Shown here one piece after another: positions 27,792 to 35,602 of a stretch of DNA of 64,000 nt. The translations under genes were made by a program, and so were the position numbers. Under the pieces are notes generated by a model. It did no database searches, had not been told where the DNA came from, and saw only the letters and a program-made list of their open reading frames with translations. The stretch is taken from contig NZ_JALPRD010000002.1 of NCBI RefSeq assembly GCF_023197165.1, forward strand, positions 248,001 to 312,000. The letters are read 5' to 3'. Numbering within the stretch: the first letter of the stretch is position 1; each line of letters starts with the position of its first letter. This DNA is from Sphingopyxis sp. MSC1_008 (GTDB lineage Bacteria; Pseudomonadota; Alphaproteobacteria; Sphingomonadales; Sphingomonadaceae).

Positions 27792-28238
27792 TCAGCGAAT
27801 GCGGATCCACTCGTCCTCGATACCCACGCGGTTGTACTCGACGTTGGTCAGGTGGGTGCTCCGGACCTTGATCGCGCAGATCGCCGCGAATTCGGCGTCG
27901 ACTGCGGGCTGGTCAAGCAGCGGCGCCTTGCTGCTGGCGAAAAGCGCGTCGGTGCCGTTCAAGACAATCATCCGCGAGGCGAGATGGACCTCCAGCCCGG
28001 CCTTCTCGGCGCGGTCGATCAGGGCGGCGATCTCCTTTTCCGACGCGCCCGTCACGACGAAATGATAGGCGGCGGAGACGCCTTTCGGGCCGAAGTCGGC
28101 GACCGTCGGGGCCTTGCGGCCCGGGCAGGCCTTGACGAACTTGAGCGGGCCGGGGCCCTGTTCGGGCTCCCAGCGTTTGGCGCAGCCGGCCAGCGCGATG
28201 CCGATGGCGAACAGGACGGCGACGTGGCGAGCGTGCAT
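27792..28238 (-). CDS. Putative lipoprotein, unknown function
   Basis: A 148-residue protein with a lipoprotein signal peptide (MHARHVAVLFAIGIALAGC; the Cys at residue 19 would be lipidated). The mature part has an alpha/beta pattern with SAAYHFVVTGASEKEIAALI and LEVHLASRMIVLNGTDALFA. I do not recognise the family. The ATG at 28238 is chosen because it puts the lipobox at the right distance; the longer frame to 28268 would not. It is 59 bp downstream of leuA on the same strand. Confidence 0.7.
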   Translation of the reverse strand: MHARHVAVLFAIGIALAGCAKRWEPEQGPGPLKFVKACPGRKAPTVADFGPKGVSAAYHFVVTGASEKEIAALIDRAEKAGLEVHLASRMIVLNGTDALFASSKAPLLDQPAVDAEFAAICAIKVRSTHLTNVEYNRVGIEDEWIRIR

Positions 28239-28297
28239 GGCTTTTCTCCCTGCCGGGAGATTAGGCATTGCAAGCTTTGCGAAAGCTTAAGGCGGCC

Positions 28298-29962
28298 TCA
28301 GGCGCCGTTGGCGGCGCTAAGGATCGCCCGCACGCTCGCCGTCGCCACGTCGGTATCCAGCCCGCACCCGAACAAGCTCTTCCCGTCCGCGGTGCGGCAT
28401 TCGACATAGGCCGCGGCCTGCACATTGCTGCCCTGGCCGATCGCGTGCTCGCTATAGTCGACGATGTCCATGATCGGGCCGCCGCTTTCGGCCAGCGCGG
28501 CGATGACGCTGCTCATCAGGCCGTTGCCGCGGCCGCTGACGCTGCGCGTCGCGCCGTCGATGGTGAGCTTGCCGGCGAAGATGCGGTCGGTGCCCGCATG
28601 GCTCTCCGACCAGTCGACGAGTTGGAAGCGCTTGGCTTCGGTGGTCAGATACTGGCCCTCGAACGCGTGCCAGATGTCCTCGGCGCCGAGTTCGCGGCTC
28701 GTCTCGTCGGCGAGCGCCTGGACGACGTGGCTGAAGCTCGCCTGCATTTTCTTGGGCAGTTTCAGGCCCTTGTCCTGTTCGAGCACCCACGCGACGCCGC
28801 CCTTGCCCGACTGGCTGTTGACGCGGATCACCGCTTCATAGCTGCGGCCGAGGTCGGCGGGGTCGATGGGCAGGTAGGGGACTTCCCAGCGCTCGTCATT
28901 CTGGCGCTCGCGCGCGGCGAAACCCTTCTTGATCGCGTCCTGATGGCTGCCCGAAAAGGCGGTGTAGACGAGCTCTCCGCCATAGGGGTGGCGCGGGTGG
29001 ACGGGCAAATTGTTGCAATATTCGACCGTCTGGATGACCTCGTCGATGTTCGAGAAGTCGAGTTCGGGGTCGACGCCCTGCGTGTACATGTTGAGCGCGA
29101 TGGTGACGAGGCAGGTGTTGCCGGTGCGCTCGCCATTGCCGAACAGGCAGCCCTCGACGCGGTCGGCGCCCGCGAGCAGGCCGAGTTCGGCCGCCGCGAC
29201 GCCGGTGCCGCGGTCGTTGTGCGTGTGCAGGCTGATGATCGCCTTGTCGCGGCCGGGCAGATTCTTGCCGAAATATTCGATCTGGTCGGCGTAGATGTTC
29301 GCGGTCGCTGCCTCGACCGTCGCGGGGAGGTTGAGGATGATCGGGTTGTCGGTGGTGGGCTGGAGGATGTCCATCACCGCCGCGCACACCTCGATGCTGA
29401 AATCGAGTTCGGCGGTCGAGAAGGTTTCGGGGCTGTATTCGAAGCGCCAGTCGGTGCCGGGCAGACGCGCGGCATTGTCGCGGAGCTGCTTGGCGCCGTC
29501 GATCGCGATCTGCTTGATCTCGGCCATTTCCATGCCGAAGACGATCTTGCGCCACGCGGGGCTGACCGCGTTGTAAACGTGGACGATCGCGGTCTTTGCG
29601 CCCGCGAGGCTGTCGAAGCTGGTGCGGATGAGGTCGGCGCGGCTCTGGGTCAGCACCTGCGGGGTGACGTCGTCGGGGATGCGGCCCGACTTTACGAGGC
29701 CCGAGATGAAGTCGAACTCGGTCGCGCCGGCGCTGGGGAAGCCGACTTCGATCTCTTTCAGGCCGACGCGGACGAGCAGGTCGAAGAAGCGCGCCTTTTT
29801 CTCGGCATCCATCGGGTCGATCAGCGCCTGATTGCCGTCGCGCATGTCGGTGGAGAGCCAGATCGGCGCCTTGGTGGTGACGCGGCCGGGCCATTCGCGG
29901 TTCGCCAAGGGAATCTGCGGAAAGGCGCTATACTTGACCGAGGGGTCGCGGAGCATGGTCAT
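28298..29962 (-). CDS. leuA: 2-isopropylmalate synthase
   Basis: A 554-residue first enzyme of leucine synthesis (acetyl-CoA plus 2-oxoisovalerate). The metal- and substrate-binding start of the HMGL barrel is STDMRDGNQALIDPM, and HTHNDRGTGVAAAELGLLAG holds the second metal site. The C-terminal part is the regulatory LeuA dimer domain (SGRGNGLMSSVIAALAE, then AAAYVECRTADGKSLFGCG). Length and motifs fit the alphaproteobacterial long form. Control appears to come from a leucine-rich leader peptide at 30046-30096, whose Leu codons can pair with the leuA ribosome-binding region. Confidence 0.95.
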   Translation of the reverse strand: MTMLRDPSVKYSAFPQIPLANREWPGRVTTKAPIWLSTDMRDGNQALIDPMDAEKKARFFDLLVRVGLKEIEVGFPSAGATEFDFISGLVKSGRIPDDVTPQVLTQSRADLIRTSFDSLAGAKTAIVHVYNAVSPAWRKIVFGMEMAEIKQIAIDGAKQLRDNAARLPGTDWRFEYSPETFSTAELDFSIEVCAAVMDILQPTTDNPIILNLPATVEAATANIYADQIEYFGKNLPGRDKAIISLHTHNDRGTGVAAAELGLLAGADRVEGCLFGNGERTGNTCLVTIALNMYTQGVDPELDFSNIDEVIQTVEYCNNLPVHPRHPYGGELVYTAFSGSHQDAIKKGFAARERQNDERWEVPYLPIDPADLGRSYEAVIRVNSQSGKGGVAWVLEQDKGLKLPKKMQASFSHVVQALADETSRELGAEDIWHAFEGQYLTTEAKRFQLVDWSESHAGTDRIFAGKLTIDGATRSVSGRGNGLMSSVIAALAESGGPIMDIVDYSEHAIGQGSNVQAAAYVECRTADGKSLFGCGLDTDVATASVRAILSAANGA

Positions 29963-30096
29963 GATGTTTGAACTTCTTCTGGTGGTTGCGATGCTGTGTC
30001 GATCGGACCCTTGAGCGGGTGGCCGCGACTAGCGCGCAGCCAGTGTCACGCCCAAGGGCGTGTAAGTCGCAGAAGAAGAAGGGCGTTGCCGCGCAT
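29963..30096 (-). promoter_or_regulatory. leuA leader, candidate leucine-responsive attenuator
   Basis: On the minus strand a short peptide frame rich in Leu codons is followed by a perfect palindrome (CACGCCCTTGGGCGTG) over its stop. The sequence CTTCTTCTG of the Leu codons (complement at 30070-30078) is exactly complementary to CAGAAGAAG at 29973-29981, which lies 10-19 bases before the leuA ATG and overlaps the only SD-like stretch. A ribosome stalled on the Leu codons would free the leuA start. Mechanism is inference. Confidence 0.65.
30046..30096 (-). CDS. leuL: leuA leader peptide
   Basis: A 16-residue frame, MRGNALLLLRLTRPWA, with five Leu codons in six consecutive positions (CTT CTT CTT CTG CGA CTT). 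CTT is a poor codon in so GC-rich a genome. It ends 84 bases before leuA. No Shine-Dalgarno precedes its ATG; a weak TTGCCA-N17-CAATAG promoter would place the transcript start almost at the ATG, so it may be translated leaderless. Confidence 0.65.
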   Translation of the reverse strand: MRGNALLLLRLTRPWA

Positions 30097-30165
30097 GGGG
30101 AGGCTATTGGTTCAAAATGTCGCGTTTGGCAAGGGGGGAGTGTGAAAATTGCGTGGCGGGCGGGC

Positions 30166-30651
30166 TCAGCCTGTTACCCATTCGACCTTCGGATCGTTGA
30201 AATCGACGACGTCGGCGAGTTCGACGACGTTCGGATAGCCATAGCCGACGAGGTTGATGAAGGTCTGAATATTGAGCGCGAGCGCGGCCGATTTGAGCGG
30301 CACGGGGCTGCGGTGGTTCGAGAAATTATTGTTGCAATAGATGAGGATGGCGCGGTCGGGGTTCGCGCCGATGACCGCGGCGAGGCTCTCCGCCGTGAAG
30401 TCGGTGAGCGGCAGGTTAACCGCGCCTTTGATATGGCCGCGCGCGAAGGCGTCCTTTGAGCGCGCGTCGAGGAGCAGGGCGCCGGGCTTGGCGGCCTCGG
30501 CCTTGAAGGCGTCGAAGGCGATGAGGCGGGTGGCGCGCGCTGGGGCGACGCTGGCGGTGAGCGCCTGGAAGGCGGGATAGTCGATTTGCGGGTTCGCTTG
30601 CGCCAGCGCGGGGGTGGCGGTGAGGGCGAGAGCGAGAAGCAGGGTGCGCAT
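30166..30651 (-). CDS. Secreted rhodanese-like domain protein
   Basis: A 161-residue protein with a signal peptide (MRTLLLALALTATPALAQ) and a single rhodanese domain: LLDARSKDAFARGHIKGAVN, then the active-site loop ILIYCNNNF with Cys106. It may handle periplasmic sulfane sulfur, but the substrate is unknown. It is about 70 bp upstream of the leuA leader, same strand. Confidence 0.85.
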   Translation of the reverse strand: MRTLLLALALTATPALAQANPQIDYPAFQALTASVAPARATRLIAFDAFKAEAAKPGALLLDARSKDAFARGHIKGAVNLPLTDFTAESLAAVIGANPDRAILIYCNNNFSNHRSPVPLKSAALALNIQTFINLVGYGYPNVVELADVVDFNDPKVEWVTG

Positions 30652-30771
30652 GGTGGTCCTCCCTTGAATATTGGGAGAAGCTACGCCGCTTTTGCTGGCT
30701 CTGCGATGAACCGAAAATGTCGCCGGACCGCAAAGCGGCTTCGCGGTCCGGCGCAGTGCAGGGGGTCGTTT

Positions 30772-30845
30772 TCGTCATTCCCGCGAAGGCGGGAATCCAG
30801 CTCTGTGCGGTATAGCGGGACCCCCGCATGCGCGGGGGTGACGAA
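30772..30845. repeat. REP-like inverted repeat pair, CCCGCGAAGGCGGG type
   Basis: GTCATTCCCGCGAAGGCGGG and GACCCCCGCATGCGCGGGGG face each other across about 25 bases, just downstream of the small acidic protein gene. Confidence 0.8.
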
Positions 30846-30863
30846 GAAATATAGGATAAGGAC

Positions 30864-31217
30864 CTAGGCGGCTTCGCTCGCGTCGTCGTCTTCGTCCCAC
30901 GGTTCGAAAACCTCGTCCTCGATCAGATTGTCGATCGCGTGGATGCGCACGCCGATGACCCAGTCTTCGAGCGGGCCTTCCCACGCGGCCTCGACTTCGG
31001 ACAGGACTTCGGCGGCATCGGTGGGGCGATCGCCGACGAGGTCGAAATCCTGCACGCCGTCTTCGGGCGGGGTGATCGTGACATGCGGTTCGAGCCGGAC
31101 ATTGGTCCAGCCGATGGTGGGAGCGAGGCCCTCGACCTCGACGATCAGCAGCGGATTTTCCTCGTCGCCGTCGATCGAGGCGTTCACTTCGACAATTTCG
31201 CGTACCAGTTCGCTCAT
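30864..31217 (-). CDS. Small acidic protein, unknown function
   Basis: A 117-residue, strongly acidic protein without signal peptide or membrane segment (ends EDEVFEPWDEDDDASEAA). I do not recognise the family. AGGAG lies 7 bases before the ATG at 31217, which decides between that ATG and the adjacent GTG. It is downstream of the yceI-like gene but separated by a terminator, so it should have its own promoter. Confidence 0.7.
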   Translation of the reverse strand: MSELVREIVEVNASIDGDEENPLLIVEVEGLAPTIGWTNVRLEPHVTITPPEDGVQDFDLVGDRPTDAAEVLSEVEAAWEGPLEDWVIGVRIHAIDNLIEDEVFEPWDEDDDASEAA

Positions 31218-31234
31218 CACATGGCTCCTGTACG

Positions 31235-31266
31235 AAAAGGGGCGGGACCATTGCTGGTCCCGCCCC
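31235..31266 (-). terminator. Rho-independent terminator of the YceI gene
   Basis: On the minus strand GGGCGGGACCA / TGGTCCCGCCC form an 11-bp stem with a 4-base loop, followed by CC and TTTT (complement at 31235-31238). Confidence 0.8.
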
Positions 31267-31300
31267 CGTGTACCCGGCGCGTGTGACAGATTGGGTGCGC

Positions 31301-31939
31301 TTACTGTTTTTCGAACGCGGCGTGGATTTCGAGTTCGACCGCGTCGCTGACATAGGGGATGCCCATCGACACGCCGAAATCGCTGCGCTTGATCGTGGTT
31401 TCGGCCTGGAAACCGATGGTTTCCTTCTTGTTCATGCCGACGCCCGCGCCGTGGAAATCGACGTCGAGCGTGACGGGCTTGGTCACGCCGTTGAGGGTGA
31501 GGTTGCCGGTGACCTTGGCCTCGTCGCCGTCGCTGTCGAGCACGACGCTGGTCGAGACGAATTTGGCGTCGGCGGGGGCGGCGCCGAAGAAGTCGGGCTT
31601 GCCGCCGTCCTTGCCCGCGCGCAGCAGGTGGCTGGTCAGGCCGGCGCTGGCGGTGGTGACCTTTGCCACGGGGATCGTGACCTCAACCTTCGCCGCGGCG
31701 AGATTCTTGGGATCGATGACGAGCGTGCCGGTCACGTCGCCGAAGATGCCGGTATATTTGCTGAAGCCAAGGTGATCGACTTCCCACACGACCATCGTGT
31801 GGCCGGCGTCGGCGGCGTAGGTGCCCGCGGTGACGCGCGTCTTGTCGGGCGCACCGGGGGCGGAGCCGCCTTGGGCGAGGACGATCGGGGTCGCGACGAC
31901 GGCGAGTGCGAGGGCGGCGAGGGGGACGATGCGACGCAT
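31301..31939 (-). CDS. YceI-like periplasmic lipocalin-fold protein
   Basis: A 212-residue secreted protein: signal peptide (MRRIVPLAALALAVVATPIV, cut after LA-Q) and the YceI barrel (YAADAGHTMVVWEVDHLGFS, HLLRAGKDGGKPDFF, KVTGNLTLNGVTKPVTLDVD, TIKRSDFGVSMG). The family binds isoprenoid lipids. The ATG at 31939 gives a clean signal peptide; the longer frame would not. Monocistronic, with its own terminator. Confidence 0.92.
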   Translation of the reverse strand: MRRIVPLAALALAVVATPIVLAQGGSAPGAPDKTRVTAGTYAADAGHTMVVWEVDHLGFSKYTGIFGDVTGTLVIDPKNLAAAKVEVTIPVAKVTTASAGLTSHLLRAGKDGGKPDFFGAAPADAKFVSTSVVLDSDGDEAKVTGNLTLNGVTKPVTLDVDFHGAGVGMNKKETIGFQAETTIKRSDFGVSMGIPYVSDAVELEIHAAFEKQ

Positions 31940-32134
31940 GAGAAAGTCTCCTGTTGGGGAAGGCGCGAAGCTAAGCGAAGGCAAGGGACGGCGTCAATAA
32001 GCCCCACGGAAACGCAGCGTTGCGATTTGGGTTGCCGCGAGCATGTCGTCGCAAGGCGCTTGTGCCGCGCCCGCTTTCATGCTGCAACGCGGCGAAGTAC
32101 AAAGCTGGGCACGAAGGCTGGGGGGCCGACGTTC

Positions 32135-33265
32135 ATGGATAGCTTGTTCGCCCGCGAAGCGGGCGAGGTCGAAAATGCCTTTCTGGCGGCGCCGTTCGAA
32201 GAGGACGGCTGGAATGCGGCGCTGCGCCTGTTTGCGCGGCGGACGGGATCGTCGCGCGCGCAATTGCTGGGGCTGGGCGACGACGCGACTTTGTTCAACT
32301 TCATGCCCGATATCGACGCCGCCTATCAGCGCGAATTCCTGGAAATCGAAGGGTGGCGGCCCGAGGTCAACTGGCGCGTCGCGGCGAGCGGCCGGCCGCT
32401 CGAGATATTGAGCGAGGCGCATTACGACGTCGCGCGCCAGCACAGCGGCACCGACGATTATGAGGAGCATATCCGCCGCTGGGACGGCGTCCACGGCTGT
32501 CAGACCGTGCTGGTCGAGGGCGAGGGACTGCTCGTCGGGCTGGCGGCGCTGCGCTCCGAGCGCGACGGCCGCACTGGACGGCGCGACCGCAAGCTGTTCG
32601 CCGCGGGCGCGACCTATGCGCTGGCGGCGGTCCGTATGCAGCAGGCGATGGCGCAACGCGGCGCCGCGATGACCGTCAATGCCTTTGACGCGATCGATGT
32701 CGCGGCGTTCCTGATCGACCGCCGCGGCGCGGTCGCGGCGCTGTCGGGGGCGGCCGAGGCGATCGTCGGCGACCGGGCGGGCGGGGGTGCCGACGGGGCG
32801 CTGCGCCTGCGACGCGGCCGGCTGGGCGCCGCGCGCCGCGATGCGGATGCGGCGTTGCAGGCGGCGCTGGGACGCGCGCTGAACGGGGAGGCGATGCAGC
32901 AGCTCTGGATCGGGTCGCCGCAGGAGGGCGGGCGCGAGGGTGGCGGCGGGCTGCTTTGCGAAATCTTCCGCCTGCCGCGCCGCGAATGGGATTTCGGTTT
33001 CGACCCGCGCGTGCTGGTCGTCGCGCGGCGCGCGGCGGACATTCCCGCGATGCGGATCGTGCCGCTGCGCGCGGCGCTGGGCCTGACCGAAGCCGAGGCG
33101 GAGATCGCGCTGCGCCTGGCGAATGGCGAGGCGCGTGAGGATATCGCGGCGGGGCGCGGGACAAGCGCGCAAACGCTGGGCACGCAGATCAAGTCGATCC
33201 TGCGCAAGAGCGATGTCGCCCGCGAAGCCGAACTGACGGCGTTGGTGAACCGGTTGCTGCGTTGA
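32135..33265 (+). CDS. LuxR-type helix-turn-helix regulator
   Basis: A 376-residue regulator with a long N-terminal sensor region of no recognised type (EEDGWNAALRLFARRTGSSR) and a C-terminal LuxR helix-turn-helix (LGLTEAEAEIALRLANGEAR, then GRGTSAQTLGTQIKSILRKS). Such stand-alone regulators are common in sphingomonads. The target is unknown. The ATG at 32135 is the first in frame after the divergent yceI spacer; a GGGGGG run lies about 10 bases upstream. Confidence 0.82.
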   Translation: MDSLFAREAGEVENAFLAAPFEEDGWNAALRLFARRTGSSRAQLLGLGDDATLFNFMPDIDAAYQREFLEIEGWRPEVNWRVAASGRPLEILSEAHYDVARQHSGTDDYEEHIRRWDGVHGCQTVLVEGEGLLVGLAALRSERDGRTGRRDRKLFAAGATYALAAVRMQQAMAQRGAAMTVNAFDAIDVAAFLIDRRGAVAALSGAAEAIVGDRAGGGADGALRLRRGRLGAARRDADAALQAALGRALNGEAMQQLWIGSPQEGGREGGGGLLCEIFRLPRREWDFGFDPRVLVVARRAADIPAMRIVPLRAALGLTEAEAEIALRLANGEAREDIAAGRGTSAQTLGTQIKSILRKSDVAREAELTALVNRLLR

Positions 33266-33509
33266 GGACGACGTGTGAGACGCGGGGAAAGGATACCGAC
33301 GGCGGGTCGCTAGCCGCCGATATCCCCCAGCCGAACGTCAGTGCCACGGGTGTGACCGCGCCCGGTTTTCGATTGCCCCCACACAATCAAATCCCTCTGA
33401 CGGGCCGGATATCAGCGATTTACGAAGGCGGCATACCCCGCGCGGGGTATATGCGACGAGCCGAGTTCGATCGGGAGCACGCGCCTCACACGGCGCATAG
33501 CGCCAAGCG
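33266..33509. other. Intergenic spacer without recognised gene
   Basis: Nothing coding was seen. It separates a plus-strand regulator from a minus-strand gene, so it is a convergent spacer. Confidence 0.5.
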
Positions 33510-33917
33510 TCAGGGCGCGCGGCGCGCCTCGAACCATTGGCGCATCGCGGCGGCGGCGCAGCCGGTGAAGCCGTAGGAACCGACGGGCGAGCAGCTGTTC
33601 GGGCGGCTCGCTGCCGCGGCGCCATTGGTGTAGCCGTCGACGGCCGAGGCCCAGCTGCCGCCGCCGGCGGGAACGTCTTCCTTGATTTCTTCACGCAATT
33701 CCTTGGGCACGCGGTAGCGTTCGGTTTCGGGCTGCTGCGCGCACACGACGATCTCGTCGCCTTTCGGTTCGGGGCACGGCTCGTCGCCATAGGTATAGAG
33801 GACCGAGGTGCGCTGCGGCGGCTGGCCCGACTGCGCGAGGCTTTCGTCCTGCGCAAACGCGGGCGCAGCGAGGGCGAGCGCCGCGAAGAGGGGGAGGAGG
33901 CCGGCAGTTGTCTTCAT
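33510..33917 (-). CDS. Secreted protein of unknown function
   Basis: A 135-residue protein with a signal peptide (MKTTAGLLPLFAALALAAPA, cut after AFA). The mature part has four Cys, the acidic-basic stretch RVPKELREEIKEDV and a Gly-rich middle. It looks like a small periplasmic protein typical of sphingomonads; I cannot assign a family. Confidence 0.7.
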   Translation of the reverse strand: MKTTAGLLPLFAALALAAPAFAQDESLAQSGQPPQRTSVLYTYGDEPCPEPKGDEIVVCAQQPETERYRVPKELREEIKEDVPAGGGSWASAVDGYTNGAAAASRPNSCSPVGSYGFTGCAAAAMRQWFEARRAP

Positions 33918-34098
33918 TATCGATCGCGTTCCCAGACCCCGGATTCCCCTGCGGCGCAGATTGGTGCGCCGAGATGAACCTAAGCCGAACTGCGGGCATA
34001 ACCCCTTGCGCGGTGGGCGCGAAATCGGAGTGCCGTCCGCCGGCGCGGGGCCGAATGAGTGTCAGATGGCGATCGGTTGCGAAAAAACCAAGGCCCGA

Positions 34099-34506
34099 TC
34101 AGGCGAATACGTCGCCATAGCTAAGCCCGCCCTTGGGGTCGGGGCCATAACGGTTCGGGCCCGACGTACCGTCGAGGCACATGAAGATGAGCATGACGAT
34201 GCCGCCGACATAGGGAACGAAGCTGATGAAATAATACCAGCCCGACTTGTCCTGATCGTGCAGCCGCCGGACGGTGACCGCGATCGACGGGATAATCGTG
34301 CCGAGGACCCAGAGGCCGGTGACGGCAAGGAAATAATTCTCCGCGAGCGTGCGTTCTTCGCCGGCGGGGCTGCCGAACAGGATCGCGAAGCCAAGGAGCA
34401 CGACGATCACGAGCGCATAGAAAAGCGTGAACAACCAATATTCCATGCGCTGCGACCTGCCGCTGAAATCGGCGTAGCGCAGGAGCGGCATGAGCATCCA
34501 ATCCAT
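34099..34506 (-). CDS. DUF805 family inner-membrane protein (copy 1)
   Basis: A 135-residue membrane protein: MDWMLMPLLRYADFSGRSQR, then helices from about 23 to 110 and the family end PSIAVTVRRLHDQDKSGWYY with GPNRYGPDPKG. The ATG at 34506 gives this standard start. A paralogue lies at 35079-35477, with an unrelated lower-GC gene between them. Function unknown. Confidence 0.88.
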   Translation of the reverse strand: MDWMLMPLLRYADFSGRSQRMEYWLFTLFYALVIVVLLGFAILFGSPAGEERTLAENYFLAVTGLWVLGTIIPSIAVTVRRLHDQDKSGWYYFISFVPYVGGIVMLIFMCLDGTSGPNRYGPDPKGGLSYGDVFA

Positions 34507-34615
34507 ATCATCCCCCAGCCTTCGCGCGGGAGCCCCCTCCCGGTACGGCGGCTGTAGCCGAATGATATTTACAGGTGGTTGATTCGCGTGTCTGCTTTGG
34601 GGTGGGAAGCTGCCT

Positions 34616-34924
34616 TCAGTGCTGAGAGCCAATAAATGTCAAAACTAGCGCACCAACCACACCAGCGCCGATCGTTAGCCAATATCCCAAAGGTCGTCGA
34701 ATGCTCTCATTGCGCCTTACTGTAGGCAATCTAGCGATGAGGAAAAATACGACAACGAGCAGGGCAAAAAGAACCCAATTGTCAAAGCCTTGAAGCAGCC
34801 GCCACGCAAAATACCGATTTGCAACGGCAACCATAAATGCCGTCAACCATACGCCACAGATGAGTCGCTCATTGACGGTCGGTGGACGTGGATCCCATTC
34901 AAACGCGCTCTGAGTCATAATCAT
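34616..34924 (-). CDS. Small membrane protein, unknown function
   Basis: A 102-residue protein with three hydrophobic segments (about 23-36, 49-65 and 80-98). It is not recognised. Sampled GC is 28 of 60 at 34681-34740, well below the neighbours, so it may be a recent arrival that separated the two DUF805 genes. Confidence 0.6.
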   Translation of the reverse strand: MIMTQSAFEWDPRPPTVNERLICGVWLTAFMVAVANRYFAWRLLQGFDNWVLFALLVVVFFLIARLPTVRRNESIRRPLGYWLTIGAGVVGALVLTFIGSQH

Positions 34925-35046
34925 AGATTACAGAGGACTGAACGCGCACACAATGTCCGCTTCTGGTCGGAACCGGTCGTTGGCGAGGGTCCCATATTAA
35001 AGACCGTCAACAGATGCGGGCCTCGGCCCGCGCGAGGAAAGGCGAA

Positions 35047-35071
35047 ACCCCTCCTCGCGCGGAGGAGGGGT
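35047..35071 (-). terminator. Hairpin after DUF805 copy 2
   Basis: ACCCCTCCTC / GAGGAGGGGT, a perfect 10-bp stem with a 5-base loop, just past the stop of the minus-strand gene, followed on that strand by TTTCGCCTTT. It is probably a terminator. Confidence 0.6.
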
Positions 35072-35078
35072 GCGTCGA

Positions 35079-35477
35079 TCAGCCGAAGACGTCTTGATGG
35101 CCGCCTTTGGGGTCGGGGCCAAAACGGTTCGGCCCCGGCGTGCCGTCGAGGCACATGAAGACGAAGACGATGAGACCGCCCACATAGGGAATGAAGCTGA
35201 GCAGGTAGAACCAGCCCGATTTATCCTGATCGTGGAACCGGCGCACGGTCACCGCGATCGACGGGATGATCGTGGCGAGCACGAGGAGGATCAGCGGGAT
35301 GAGCACGATCATGCTCAATCCGCCGCTGCTGTCGCTGAATCCGCCGAGCAGCCCCGCGAGCAACACGAGGACGAACGCGATGATCGTAATGAAGAGCGTG
35401 AACATCCAATATTCCATCCGCTGCGACCGGCCGTTGAAATCGGCGTAACGCTTGAACGGCATGAGCATCCATTCCAT
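35079..35477 (-). CDS. DUF805 family inner-membrane protein (copy 2)
   Basis: A 132-residue paralogue of the protein at 34099-34506: MEWMLMPFKRYADFNGRSQR, three or four helices, PSIAVTVRRFHDQDKSGWFY and GPNRFGPDPKGG. The two copies share start, middle and end motifs but differ in the helices, so the duplication is old. Confidence 0.88.
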   Translation of the reverse strand: MEWMLMPFKRYADFNGRSQRMEYWMFTLFITIIAFVLVLLAGLLGGFSDSSGGLSMIVLIPLILLVLATIIPSIAVTVRRFHDQDKSGWFYLLSFIPYVGGLIVFVFMCLDGTPGPNRFGPDPKGGHQDVFG

Positions 35478-35602
35478 GATTTTTCCCCTTTTTACAGTGC
35501 CGCCGGGGATGTACGAAGTCGTTCCCCCAACGACATGATGTAAGGGGTATCAGGTTTGTCCGCCATCACAAGTGATTGATCGATGGCCATTGTTCCGCAT
35601 CG

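Noticed and set aside
28268..29971. A 567-codon open frame opposite leuA, and a similar 585-codon frame opposite ilvB (41210-42967)
   Set aside because: Both are antisense shadows in high-GC genes. Their products are repetitive Arg/Asp/Ala-rich sequence, and leuA and ilvB are intact on the other strand.
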